From DATCZB01 sp035513215 (GTDB taxonomy: Bacteria > Pseudomonadota > Gammaproteobacteria > Steroidobacterales > Rariloculaceae), in contig DATKCK010000096.1 in assembly GCA_035513215.1 (NCBI GenBank), positions 1 to 17,914 of the forward strand: a stretch of 17,914 nucleotides of DNA, written 5' to 3'. Position 1 is the first letter of the stretch. Each line of letters starts with the position of its first letter. The translations under genes and the position numbers were made by a program. The notes beneath the pieces were generated by a model, which was given only the letters and a program-made list of their open reading frames with translations, searched no databases and was not told the DNA's origin. Of the stretch, positions 1 to 7,549 are shown piece after piece.

Positions 1-77
1 TGGTAGCGGGGGCAGGATTCGAACCTGCGACCTTCGGGTTATGAGCCCGACGAGCTGCCTGACTGCTCCACCCCGCA
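1..77 (-). tRNA. Initiator tRNA-Met (fMet, anticodon CAT)
   Basis: This tRNA carries formyl-methionine to the ribosomal P site to start translation. The minus strand folds into a complete 77-nt cloverleaf with an encoded CCA end (positions 1-3) and anticodon CAT. Two initiator hallmarks are visible. The first is three consecutive G:C pairs at the base of the anticodon stem (GGG/CCC around CTCATAA). The second is an unpaired 1-72 position, here T1 against T72, above a normal G2:C71. The E. coli initiator has C1-A72 instead. In E. coli metY, an initiator tRNA lies just upstream of rimP-nusA-infB, so those genes may lie beyond the left edge; this is an inference. The gene is 53 bp downstream of nuoN on the same strand. 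Confidence 0.97.
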
Positions 78-95
78 CCGGATTGCGAGCCGCGC

Positions 96-124
96 ATGAT
101 AGCGGCCCCCCGACCGCTCATCAA
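96..124 (-). promoter_or_regulatory. Putative sigma70 promoter for tRNA-fMet
   Basis: On the minus strand, TTGATG (positions 124-119) and TATCAT (101-96) are separated by exactly 17 bp. They match the sigma70 consensus at 4/6 and 5/6. The predicted start is near position 89-90, about 12 nt before the mature tRNA. The bases just after the -10 are all G or C (GCGCGG), a discriminator typical of stringently controlled stable-RNA promoters. The spacer also contains a short inverted repeat (AGCGG/CCGCT, 101-118) without a T run, so I do not call it a terminator. Read-through from nuoN into the tRNA remains possible. Confidence 0.55.
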
Positions 125-130
125 GCCCGG

Positions 131-1552
131 TCATAGCACCCTGGCGCAAAGGTCGAGCAGATAGCCCGGAAAGAAGCCGAGCACCAGCAGCACCAGGCAG
201 TTAACGCTGATGACGAGCTTGAGATCTAGCGCCGAGCTCAAAGGCGCCTGATCGGCCGCGTCGGTGAAGTACATGAACCAGACCATGCGCAGGTAATAGA
301 ACGCCCCGACGACGGCGAGCACGACGCCGAAGATGGCGAGCCAGATCTGCCCCGCGTCGACGAGCGCGCTCAGCACGGCGAGCTTCGCAAAGAACCCGAT
401 CATCGGCGGCACGCCGGCCATGCTGAACATGATCAGTAGCATCATCAGCGCGAACCACGGACTGCGCTGATTGAGCCCCTTGAAATCCTCGAGGCGCTCG
501 GCCTCGAAGCCGCGGCGGCTCAGCACGATGATCATGCCGAAGGCGGCGGCCGCCGTCAGCACGTAGGTCATCGTGTAGAACATCGCAGCCTCGACGCCCT
601 CCTCGCCCCCGGCGATGAATCCCATCAAAATGAAGCCGACGTGCGAGATCGTCGAATAGGCCAGCATCCGCTTCAGATTGGTCTGCGCGATCGCAACGAT
701 GTTGCCGATCAGAAGGGACAGCACGCAGAGAACGATCAGCATGCCCTGCCAGCTCGCCTCCATCGGCGCGAGCGCCTCCACCAGAATACGCCAGGTCAAT
801 GCGAACGCCGCGATCTTCGGTGCCGAGCCGATGAAAAGCGTCACGGGCGTAGGCGCGCCCTGATAGACGTCGGGCAGCCACATGTGAAACGGCACGGCGC
901 CGAACTTGAACGCGACGCCGACCACGACGAAGACGAGGCCGAGCACCGCCGGCAGCGTCAGCGCCTGATCGACAAACAGGCCCGAGGCGAGCTCCGAGAA
1001 CTCGACCGTTCCGGTAACGCCGTAAAGCAGTGAAATGCCGTAAAGCAGCGTCCCCGAGGCGATCGCGCCGAGAACGAAGTACTTCATCGCCGATTCGGCC
1101 GCGATCGCCGAATCCCGGTTGAAGGCGACGAGCGCGTAGAGCGACAACGACAAAAGCTCTAAGCCGAGATACATCGTCAGCATGCTGTGGGCGGAGATCA
1201 TGACCATGATCCCGAGGAGCCCGAATAAGCCGAGAATGAAGAACTCGCCCTTGAAAAGCTCGTGCTCCTCGAGATAGTTGCGCGAATAGAGGAACACGAG
1301 CGCGACGACAATATAGGTGATCAGCTTGAGCGCGCCTCCGGCGGGGTCGTTGATGAAGCTGCCGGAGAACGTCACGGTAGGCTGCTGCACCGATGAGTAG
1401 ACCGAGACGAGCGCGACACCGACGAGCACCAGCATCGCGAGCAGATAGGTGACCTGCCGCTGCTCCTGGCGCAGGAACACGTCGACGAGCAGGACGACGC
1501 AGATCGCCGTGGCGAGAAAAATCTCAGGTGCTGCGAGCCAGTAGTCGTTCAT
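131..1552 (-). CDS. nuoN: NADH-quinone oxidoreductase subunit N
   Basis: An antiporter-like proton-channel subunit of the complex I membrane arm, 473 aa, consisting almost wholly of hydrophobic helices. It belongs to the Mrp-type proton antiporter family (Proton_antipo_M). Visible hallmarks are the TM5 segment MYLGLELLSLSLYAL, with the key glutamate near residue 132, and the lysine in FKFGAVPFHMWLPD near residue 216. This second segment is followed by the GAPTPVTLF loop typical of NuoN. ATG start; the preceding gene nuoM ends 3 bp upstream. It is the last gene of the operon, as in other bacterial nuo clusters. Length is close to the usual 480-490 aa and no defect is seen. Confidence 0.98.
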   Translation of the reverse strand: MNDYWLAAPEIFLATAICVVLLVDVFLRQEQRQVTYLLAMLVLVGVALVSVYSSVQQPTVTFSGSFINDPAGGALKLITYIVVALVFLYSRNYLEEHELFKGEFFILGLFGLLGIMVMISAHSMLTMYLGLELLSLSLYALVAFNRDSAIAAESAMKYFVLGAIASGTLLYGISLLYGVTGTVEFSELASGLFVDQALTLPAVLGLVFVVVGVAFKFGAVPFHMWLPDVYQGAPTPVTLFIGSAPKIAAFALTWRILVEALAPMEASWQGMLIVLCVLSLLIGNIVAIAQTNLKRMLAYSTISHVGFILMGFIAGGEEGVEAAMFYTMTYVLTAAAAFGMIIVLSRRGFEAERLEDFKGLNQRSPWFALMMLLIMFSMAGVPPMIGFFAKLAVLSALVDAGQIWLAIFGVVLAVVGAFYYLRMVWFMYFTDAADQAPLSSALDLKLVISVNCLVLLVLGFFPGYLLDLCARVL

Positions 1553-1555
1553 CTT

Positions 1556-3067
1556 CTATAGCTTCGTTTGCATGACGTGCGCGAGCAGCCCGCTCACGGC
1601 CCCTTCCATCGCCTCGACCAGCGGCGCGGGCCAAACGCCGAGCCATAGCACGGCGAGCGCCAGAATCGCGAGAATGACGCCCTCGCGGGCCCCGATGTCC
1701 TTCAGCGCCGCCACGCCCTCATTGGCCACTTCGCCGAAAATAACGCGCTTGACGAGCCAGAGCGTGTAGGCCGCCCCCATGATCAAGATCGTTGCGGCCA
1801 GGAAGGCGAGCCAGAAGTCAGCCTGGAAGCTGCCGAGAATGACAAAGAACTCGCCGACGAAACCCGACGTCCCGGGCAGCCCCGCGTTGGCCAGGGCAAA
1901 GAACACGGCCAGCGCGGCGAACTTCGGCATCGTGTTGACGACGCCGCCGTAAGCGCCGATCTCGCGGCTGTGCAGCCGATCGTAGAGAACGCCGACGCAA
2001 AGGAACAGGGCGCCCGATATCAGCCCGTGCGAGATCATCTGCACCATGCCGCCCTGCACCGCGAGCGCCGCGCCATCGCCGTCCGGCGCATTGGCGAAAA
2101 TCCGGAACACGACGAAAAAGCCGAGAGTGACGAAGCCCATGTGCGCGATCGAGGAGTACGCGATCAGCTTCTTCATGTCGCGCTGGACGAGCGCGACGAA
2201 GGCAATATAAACGATCGCGATCAGCGACAGCGCGATCATCAGCCCCGACAGCGACTGGCTCGCATCGGGCGTGATCGGCAGGCTGAAGCGCACGAAGCCG
2301 TAGCCGCCCATCTTGAGCAGCACGGCCGCGAGGATGACCGAGCCGCCGGTCGGCGCCTCGACGTGCGCGTCGGGCAGCCAGGTGTGCACGGGCCACATCG
2401 GAACCTTGACGGCGAACGCGATCAGGAACGCGAGGAAGATCCAGGTCTGCTCCCGAGCCCCGAGCGCCAGGTCGTGAAAGCCCAGGATCGAGAAGTCGCC
2501 CTGTTGCACATACATATATATGAGAGCGACGAGCATGAAAACGGAGCCGAAGAACGTGTACAGGAAGAACTTGACCGTCGCGTAGATCCGCCGCTCCCCG
2601 CCCCAGATGCCGATGATCAGGAACATCGGCACCAGCATGGCTTCCCAGAACACGTAAAAGAGCACGGCGTCGAGCGCCGCGAACACCCCGATCATCATGC
2701 CTTCGAGCAGCAGGAAGGCGGCGAAGTACTGCGCCAGGCGCGTCTTGATGACCTCCCATCCGGCCAGCACGACGAGCGGCGTCAGAAACGTCGTCAGGAT
2801 GATCAGCGGCATCGAGATGCCGTCGATGCCGAGGTGATAGTAGACGCCGTAGCGATCGATCCAGGGCAGCCGCTCGACGAACTGCATCTCGGCCGTTCCG
2901 AGCCCGAAGCCGAACGCAATCGGCAGACTCAGCACGAAGGTCGCGAGCGACACGCCGAGCGCCAGATGCTTTGCGAAGGCGCCGCGGTCGCCCGCGCCGA
3001 GCGCGAGCACGGCGACGCCGCCGACGATCGGCAGCCAGATCAGGATGCTGAGCCAGGGTAGCGCCAT
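1556..3067 (-). CDS. nuoM: NADH-quinone oxidoreductase subunit M
   Basis: The second antiporter-like proton-pumping subunit of the membrane arm, 503 aa and polytopic. Family residues are in place: the TM5 glutamate in FYVFWEAMLVPMF (about E142), the lysine in AVKVPMWPVHTWLPDAHVEA (about K221), and a further lysine in LLKMGGYGFVR (about K252). These correspond to the functional Glu/Lys relay known from E. coli NuoM. ATG start, 3 bp after the nuoL stop; nuoN starts 3 bp after its own stop, so translation is probably coupled. Length and domain content match the family and nothing is missing. Confidence 0.98.
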   Translation of the reverse strand: MALPWLSILIWLPIVGGVAVLALGAGDRGAFAKHLALGVSLATFVLSLPIAFGFGLGTAEMQFVERLPWIDRYGVYYHLGIDGISMPLIILTTFLTPLVVLAGWEVIKTRLAQYFAAFLLLEGMMIGVFAALDAVLFYVFWEAMLVPMFLIIGIWGGERRIYATVKFFLYTFFGSVFMLVALIYMYVQQGDFSILGFHDLALGAREQTWIFLAFLIAFAVKVPMWPVHTWLPDAHVEAPTGGSVILAAVLLKMGGYGFVRFSLPITPDASQSLSGLMIALSLIAIVYIAFVALVQRDMKKLIAYSSIAHMGFVTLGFFVVFRIFANAPDGDGAALAVQGGMVQMISHGLISGALFLCVGVLYDRLHSREIGAYGGVVNTMPKFAALAVFFALANAGLPGTSGFVGEFFVILGSFQADFWLAFLAATILIMGAAYTLWLVKRVIFGEVANEGVAALKDIGAREGVILAILALAVLWLGVWPAPLVEAMEGAVSGLLAHVMQTKL

Positions 3068-3070
3068 CGG

Positions 3071-5047
3071 TCAGGTCCTGAGCACGAACCACGCCACGAG
3101 GACGACGAGACCGACGACCATGACGAAGGCATAGTGATAGAGAAAGCCCGTCTGGATGCGCTTGACGACGCCGGACAGCGCGCCGACGGCGCGCGCGCTG
3201 CCGTTGACGATCAGCCCGTCGATGAGACCGCGGTCGCCGACCGTCCAGAGCGCTCCGCCGAGACCGCGCGTTGCCGGCGCGATGACGTTCTCGTTGAACC
3301 AGTCGAAGTAGTACTTGTTGTCGAGCACGCGATATGCCGGTGCCAGCGACTTGCGCAGCCTGCCCGGCAGATCGGGACGCCGGATGTAGAGGAACCAGGC
3401 GACGAGCGCCCCGGCGAGCGCGATATAGAAGGCCCCGAGGTGCGTCAGCGCATGCAGCACGAAGGCGCCAGAGCCGTGAAATTCGTCGCCGAGCTCTCGC
3501 AGAACGTCGTGCTCCTCGAGGACGAAAATCGATTCACCGAAGAACTCCCCGAAGACGACAGGCTCGATCGTGAACCAGCCGACGAGCACCGACGGGATCG
3601 CCAGCGCGACGAGCGGCAGCCAGACGACCCAGGGCGGCTCGTGCAGGTGCTCCTTCGCATGCGGATCGATACGCTCCTCGCCGTGGAAGACGAGGAACAG
3701 CAGCCGGAAGCTATAAAGCGCCGTCACGAAGACGCCGAGCAGCACGGCCCAGTACGCGTAGGTGGCGCCCGGCGTCGTCGAGAGCGCCACAGCCTCGATC
3801 AGGGCATCCTTGGAAAAGAATCCCGAGAAGCCCGGGAAGCCGACCAGCGCGAGCGTGCCGATGACCGAGGTCCAGTAAGTGATCGGCAGGTACTTGCGCA
3901 AGCCCCCCATCTTTCGCATGTCCTGCTCGTGGTGCAGCGCGATGATGACGGAGCCCGCCGCGAGGAACAAAAGCGCCTTGAAGAAGGCATGCGTCATCAG
4001 ATGGAAGATCCCGGCGGCATAGGCCGAGGCTCCGAGGGCCACCGTCATGTAGCCGAGCTGCGACAGCGTCGAGTAGGCGACGACACGCTTGATGTCGTTC
4101 TGAACGAGACCCAATAGCCCCGTGAAAAAGGCCGTCGTCGCGCCGATGACGAGCACGACGGTCAGGGCGACGGGCGAATACTCGAAGAGCGGCGACATCC
4201 TCGCGACCATGAAAATGCCGGCCGTGACCATCGTGGCCGCATGAATCAGCGCCGAGATCGGCGTCGGGCCTTCCATCGAGTCGGGCAGCCAGACGTGCAG
4301 CGGCACCTGCGCCGACTTGCCCATCGCGCCGACGAAAAGGCCGATGCAGGCCACCGTCAGGACCGACCAGGCCGTCCCGTTGAAAACCTCGATCGTCTCG
4401 CCGCTCAAGCGTTCGGCCTGCCCGAAGATCGTCGCGTAGTCGAGCGATCCGGCGTAAAACGCGATAGCGGCGATGCCGAGCAAAAAGCCGAAATCCCCGA
4501 CGCGGTTGACCAGAAACGCCTTGAGATTGGCGAAGATCGCCGTCGGGCGCTTGTACCAGAATCCGATCAGCAGATACGACACGACGCCGACCGCCTCCCA
4601 ACCGAAGAAGAGCTGCAGGAGATTGTTCGACATCACGAGCATCAGCATCGCGAACGTGAACAGCGAGATATAGCTGAAGAACCGCTGGTAGCCCGGATCG
4701 TCGTGCATGTACCCGATCGTGTAGACGTGCACCGCGAGCGAGACGAATGTCACGACGGTCATCATCAGCGCCGTCAGCGGATCGACGAGAAAGCCGATCT
4801 CCATGCCCATGTCGCCGACGAGCGCCCATTCGTAGACGGTCACATTGAGCGGCTCGGCGCCATCGAGAACGGACCTCGAGAGCACGTAGAGCGACAAGGC
4901 GAACGACAATGTCACGCCGAGGATCGTCACGGTATGCGCGGCGGCGCGGCTGCCGGCGAGCCCACCCCCGCCCTGCCACGCAGCGAGCCCGACCGCGGCG
5001 GATGCCACGAGGGGCGCGAGCACGATGACGAGGAGTATCGTTTCCAC
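3071..5047 (-). CDS. nuoL: NADH-quinone oxidoreductase subunit L (GTG start)
   Basis: The largest membrane subunit of complex I and the most distal proton channel, 658 aa from the start chosen here. Visible hallmarks are FFGWEAVGVVSYLLIG (TM5 glutamate), GKSAQVPLHVWLPDSMEGP (the lysine and the WLPD loop), and ALIHAATMVTAGIFM. The C-terminal third holds the long lateral-helix region and final anchoring helix. The frame is open upstream to 5149, but that stretch overlaps nuoK and reads as non-protein-like. The GTG at 5047 lies 1 bp after the nuoK stop, has AAGGA about 5 bp upstream, and gives the expected hydrophobic N-terminus VETILLVIVLAPLV. The product is slightly longer than the E. coli protein (613 aa). 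nuoM begins 3 bp after its stop. Confidence 0.96.
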   Translation of the reverse strand: METILLVIVLAPLVASAAVGLAAWQGGGGLAGSRAAAHTVTILGVTLSFALSLYVLSRSVLDGAEPLNVTVYEWALVGDMGMEIGFLVDPLTALMMTVVTFVSLAVHVYTIGYMHDDPGYQRFFSYISLFTFAMLMLVMSNNLLQLFFGWEAVGVVSYLLIGFWYKRPTAIFANLKAFLVNRVGDFGFLLGIAAIAFYAGSLDYATIFGQAERLSGETIEVFNGTAWSVLTVACIGLFVGAMGKSAQVPLHVWLPDSMEGPTPISALIHAATMVTAGIFMVARMSPLFEYSPVALTVVLVIGATTAFFTGLLGLVQNDIKRVVAYSTLSQLGYMTVALGASAYAAGIFHLMTHAFFKALLFLAAGSVIIALHHEQDMRKMGGLRKYLPITYWTSVIGTLALVGFPGFSGFFSKDALIEAVALSTTPGATYAYWAVLLGVFVTALYSFRLLFLVFHGEERIDPHAKEHLHEPPWVVWLPLVALAIPSVLVGWFTIEPVVFGEFFGESIFVLEEHDVLRELGDEFHGSGAFVLHALTHLGAFYIALAGALVAWFLYIRRPDLPGRLRKSLAPAYRVLDNKYYFDWFNENVIAPATRGLGGALWTVGDRGLIDGLIVNGSARAVGALSGVVKRIQTGFLYHYAFVMVVGLVVLVAWFVLRT

Positions 5048-5048
5048 C

Positions 5049-5354
5049 TTATTCCTTGAGCTTGGCGATCGACTCGACGTTGATGCTTTGGGTGTTCCGG
5101 AACAGCACGACGAGAATCGCAAGCCCGATCGCGGCCTCGGCAGCCGCAACGGTCAGGATGAAGAACACGAACGCCTGCCCCAGCGTGTCGCCCCAGAGCC
5201 TCGAGAACGCGATGAAGTTGAAATTGACGGCGAGTAGCATGAGCTCGATGCACATCAGAAGCAGAATCAGGTTCTTCCGATTGATGAAAATGCCGGCGAC
5301 CGCAAGGCTGAAGAGCACGGCCGCTAGAATCAGATAATGCGAGATCGTAACCAT
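5049..5354 (-). CDS. nuoK: NADH-quinone oxidoreductase subunit K
   Basis: A small three-helix proton-channel subunit of the membrane arm (MrpC/ND4L family), 101 aa, the usual family length. The two buried glutamates known to be essential in E. coli (E36 and E72) appear as E37 in LLLMCIELMLLAVNF and E73 in LTVAAAEAAIGLAIL. ATG start 6 bp after the nuoJ stop, with an AGGGA about 10 bp upstream. The TAA stop is 1 bp before the GTG of nuoL, so the two are probably translationally coupled. Confidence 0.98.
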   Translation of the reverse strand: MVTISHYLILAAVLFSLAVAGIFINRKNLILLLMCIELMLLAVNFNFIAFSRLWGDTLGQAFVFFILTVAAAEAAIGLAILVVLFRNTQSINVESIAKLKE

Positions 5355-5360
5355 GCGCCG

Positions 5361-5960
5361 TCAGTCCCTGCTCGATTCCACACTCTCGAGTCGGACGCGG
5401 TCCTCCCGCCTGACCGCGACCTGCGCCGAGATGTCCTGCACCTTGAGCCCGGGACGCTTTCGCATCGTCAGCGTGATCGCGGCAACGATTGCGACCAGCA
5501 GGATGATCGCGGCGATCTCGAAGGCGTAGACGTGCTCGGTATAAAGAACGGCGCCGAGCTCCTCCGCGCTCGAGTAATCGGCCGGCAAGGGCTCCGGCAC
5601 GTTGGCGAAGCCGAGACCCTCGCTCCGGTAGATCAGCACGTACCAGATCTCGGCGACGACGCCGGCGGCAACGACCGCGCCGAGCCAGAGGTAGCGCGTG
5701 AAGCCCTCGCGCATCTCCTCGACGTTGATGTTGAGCATCATGACGACGAAGAGAAAGAGCACCATCACGGCACCGACGTAAACGAGAACGAGAACGACGG
5801 CCAGGAACTCGGCCTCGAGCAGAATCCAAAGCGCCGCGCTCTGAACGAAGGCCAGGACGAGATAGAGCGCGGAGTAGACGGGATTGCGCGACGCGATGAC
5901 GCCGATGGCGGCGCCGATCAGCACGGCCGCAAACAGATAGAAGAGTACCGCTCCCGTCAC
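5361..5960 (-). CDS. nuoJ: NADH-quinone oxidoreductase subunit J (GTG start)
   Basis: A membrane-arm subunit of complex I (ND6 family), 199 aa from the start chosen here, with about five transmembrane helices. The conserved TM3 stretch with its pi-bulge region is visible as EFLAVVLVLVYVGAVMVLFLF, and the N-terminal FYLFAAVLIGAAIGVI segment is typical. The frame is open to 6017, but the upstream 57 bases overlap nuoI and encode an arginine-rich non-family sequence. The GTG at 5960 begins at the family N-terminus (TGAVLFYLF) and has ACAGG 8 bp upstream. The gene follows nuoI by 19 bp and precedes nuoK by 6 bp. The C-terminal tail of about 40 residues is charged and probably cytoplasmic. Confidence 0.95.
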   Translation of the reverse strand: MTGAVLFYLFAAVLIGAAIGVIASRNPVYSALYLVLAFVQSAALWILLEAEFLAVVLVLVYVGAVMVLFLFVVMMLNINVEEMREGFTRYLWLGAVVAAGVVAEIWYVLIYRSEGLGFANVPEPLPADYSSAEELGAVLYTEHVYAFEIAAIILLVAIVAAITLTMRKRPGLKVQDISAQVAVRREDRVRLESVESSRD

Positions 5961-5979
5961 GCTGTCGACCTGTCTCTCG

Positions 5980-6459
5980 CTACTTGTATTCCGCGTCGGC
6001 GGCCTTGTCAGCGGCAATCATGGCTTCGTACTTGTCGCCGACGGCGAGCAGCTTCTCTTTCGTCATGATGTTCTGCCCGCGCGCCTCCATGTGGTACTCG
6101 TGGATCCGCGTTTCGACGATCGCGTCGACGGGGCAGGCCTCCTCGCAGAATCCGCAGTAGATGCACTTGAAGAGATCGATGTCGTAGCGCGTCGTTCGCC
6201 GCGTGCCGTCCTCGCCGACGTCCGACTCGATCGTGATCGCGAGCGCCGGACAGACCGCCTCGCAAAGCTTGCATGCGATGCAGCGCTCCTGGCCGTTCGG
6301 ATACCGGCGCAGCGCGTGCAGGCCGCGGAAGCGCGGCGATTGCGGCGTTTTCTCTTCGGGATACTGCACCGTCACCTTCTTCGCGAACAGATTCCTGAAC
6401 GTCAAGCGCAGTCCTTTCGCGAGCTCGGTCATCAGGAAGGTTTTGACGAGATTTCTCAT
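5980..6459 (-). CDS. nuoI: NADH-quinone oxidoreductase subunit I (2x[4Fe-4S])
   Basis: A ferredoxin-like subunit (TYKY) that carries clusters N6a and N6b in the connecting arm and passes electrons from NuoG toward N2 in NuoB; 159 aa. Two full CxxCxxCxxxCP motifs are visible: C60, C63, C66, C70 (CIACKLCEAVCP) and C99, C102, C105, C109 (CIYCGFCEEACP). The N-terminus has the amphipathic membrane-binding helix (MRNLVKTFLMTELAKGL). ATG start, 13 bp after the nuoH stop. Length and spacing are normal. Confidence 0.98.
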   Translation of the reverse strand: MRNLVKTFLMTELAKGLRLTFRNLFAKKVTVQYPEEKTPQSPRFRGLHALRRYPNGQERCIACKLCEAVCPALAITIESDVGEDGTRRTTRYDIDLFKCIYCGFCEEACPVDAIVETRIHEYHMEARGQNIMTKEKLLAVGDKYEAMIAADKAADAEYK

Positions 6460-6472
6460 CCGATCGCGCCCC

Positions 6473-7549
6473 TCAGACGCCCGCCGACCATGGGCCGACC
6501 TCGAGCAGGACCATCGCGCCCTCGACCGTGATCCAGACGATCGTCACCGGAATGAACACCTTCCAGCCGAGCCGCATGATCTGGTCGTAGCGGTAACGCG
6601 GGAACGTCGCCCGGAACCAGATAAAGCAGAAACAGAAGAACAGCATCTTGAGGATCAGCCAGGCAAAGCTCGGCGCCGCAAGAAAGCTGCCCTCGAGCGC
6701 ATCCAGGCCTGCGAACGGCGAGAGCCAGCCGCCGAGAAAGAAGACGGACGTCAGCGCGGTGACGAGGATCATGTTCGTGTATTCGGCCAGGAAGAAGAGC
6801 CCGAAGGCGATCCCCGAGTACTCGACGTGAAAGCCCGCGACGATCTCCGACTCACCCTCGGCCACGTCGAACGGCGCCCGGTTCGTCTCGGCCACGCCGG
6901 AGATGAAGAAGACGAGAAACAGCGGGAACAGCGGCCAGACGAACCAGCTTGCCACGCTCGTGCCCTCCTGCGCCGCGACGATATCGCCGAGATTGAGGCT
7001 GCCGCCGGCCATCAGCACGCCGATCAGCGCAAACCCCATCGCGATCTCGTAAGCGACGATCTGCGCCGCCGAGCGCATCGCGCCGAGAAACGCGTACTTG
7101 GAGTTCGAAGCCCAGCCCGCGAGAATGACGCCGTAAACGCCGAGCGACGTCACCGCGAGGATGTAGAGGAGCCCTGCATTGATGTCGGCGATCACGAAAG
7201 CCGGATCGATCGGGACCGCCGCCCATGCGATGAGGGCCGTGATCAGCGACACGAGCGGCGCGAGCAGGAACAACACGCGGTTCGCATTGGCCGGAACGAC
7301 GACCTCCTTGAACAGCATCTTGATCAGATCGGCGAAAGGCTGTAGCAGCCCCTTGAAGCCGACGCGATTCGGGCCGACGCGGACCTGCATCCAGCCGATG
7401 ATCTTGCGCTCCCAGTAAGTGAAATAGGCCACGCCGAGAATCAGCGGCACGAGCAGCACCGAGATCTTCGTGACGACGACGGCCGTGAAACGCATCGTCT
7501 CCGGCAGCAACAACCAGTAAGGTTCGAGCGAGCCCAGCCAGTCGGTCAT
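6473..7549 (-). CDS. nuoH: NADH-quinone oxidoreductase subunit H
   Basis: The membrane subunit (ND1 family) that forms much of the quinone-binding chamber where the hydrophilic and membrane arms meet; 358 aa, about eight helices. The acidic loop ETNRAPFDVAEGESEIVAGF, followed by HVEYSG, is the signature of the family and links the quinone site to proton pumping. A second conserved patch near residues 55-75 (WMQVRVGPNRVGFKGLLQP) is the other standard signature. ATG start; the ATGA overlaps the nuoG stop by 4 bp, indicating translational coupling. The C-terminus is typical, and the gene ends 13 bp before nuoI. Confidence 0.98.
   Translation of the reverse strand: MTDWLGSLEPYWLLLPETMRFTAVVVTKISVLLVPLILGVAYFTYWERKIIGWMQVRVGPNRVGFKGLLQPFADLIKMLFKEVVVPANANRVLFLLAPLVSLITALIAWAAVPIDPAFVIADINAGLLYILAVTSLGVYGVILAGWASNSKYAFLGAMRSAAQIVAYEIAMGFALIGVLMAGGSLNLGDIVAAQEGTSVASWFVWPLFPLFLVFFISGVAETNRAPFDVAEGESEIVAGFHVEYSGIAFGLFFLAEYTNMILVTALTSVFFLGGWLSPFAGLDALEGSFLAAPSFAWLILKMLFFCFCFIWFRATFPRYRYDQIMRLGWKVFIPVTIVWITVEGAMVLLEVGPWSAGV

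Noticed and set aside
101..118. Inverted repeat AGCGG/CCGCT after nuoN as a terminator
   Set aside because: The stem is only 5 bp and no T run follows. It lies within the spacer of the predicted tRNA promoter.
2510..2522. AT-rich tract (ATACATATATATG) as an internal promoter
   Set aside because: It encodes IYMYV in the middle of nuoM and no -35 partner or downstream start makes sense of it.
1970..3061. Plus-strand open frame (363 aa) antisense to nuoM, and similar long frames antisense to nuoL, nuoH and nuoF
   Set aside because: They have low-complexity charged composition and no hydrophobic core, and all lie fully opposite certain nuo genes.
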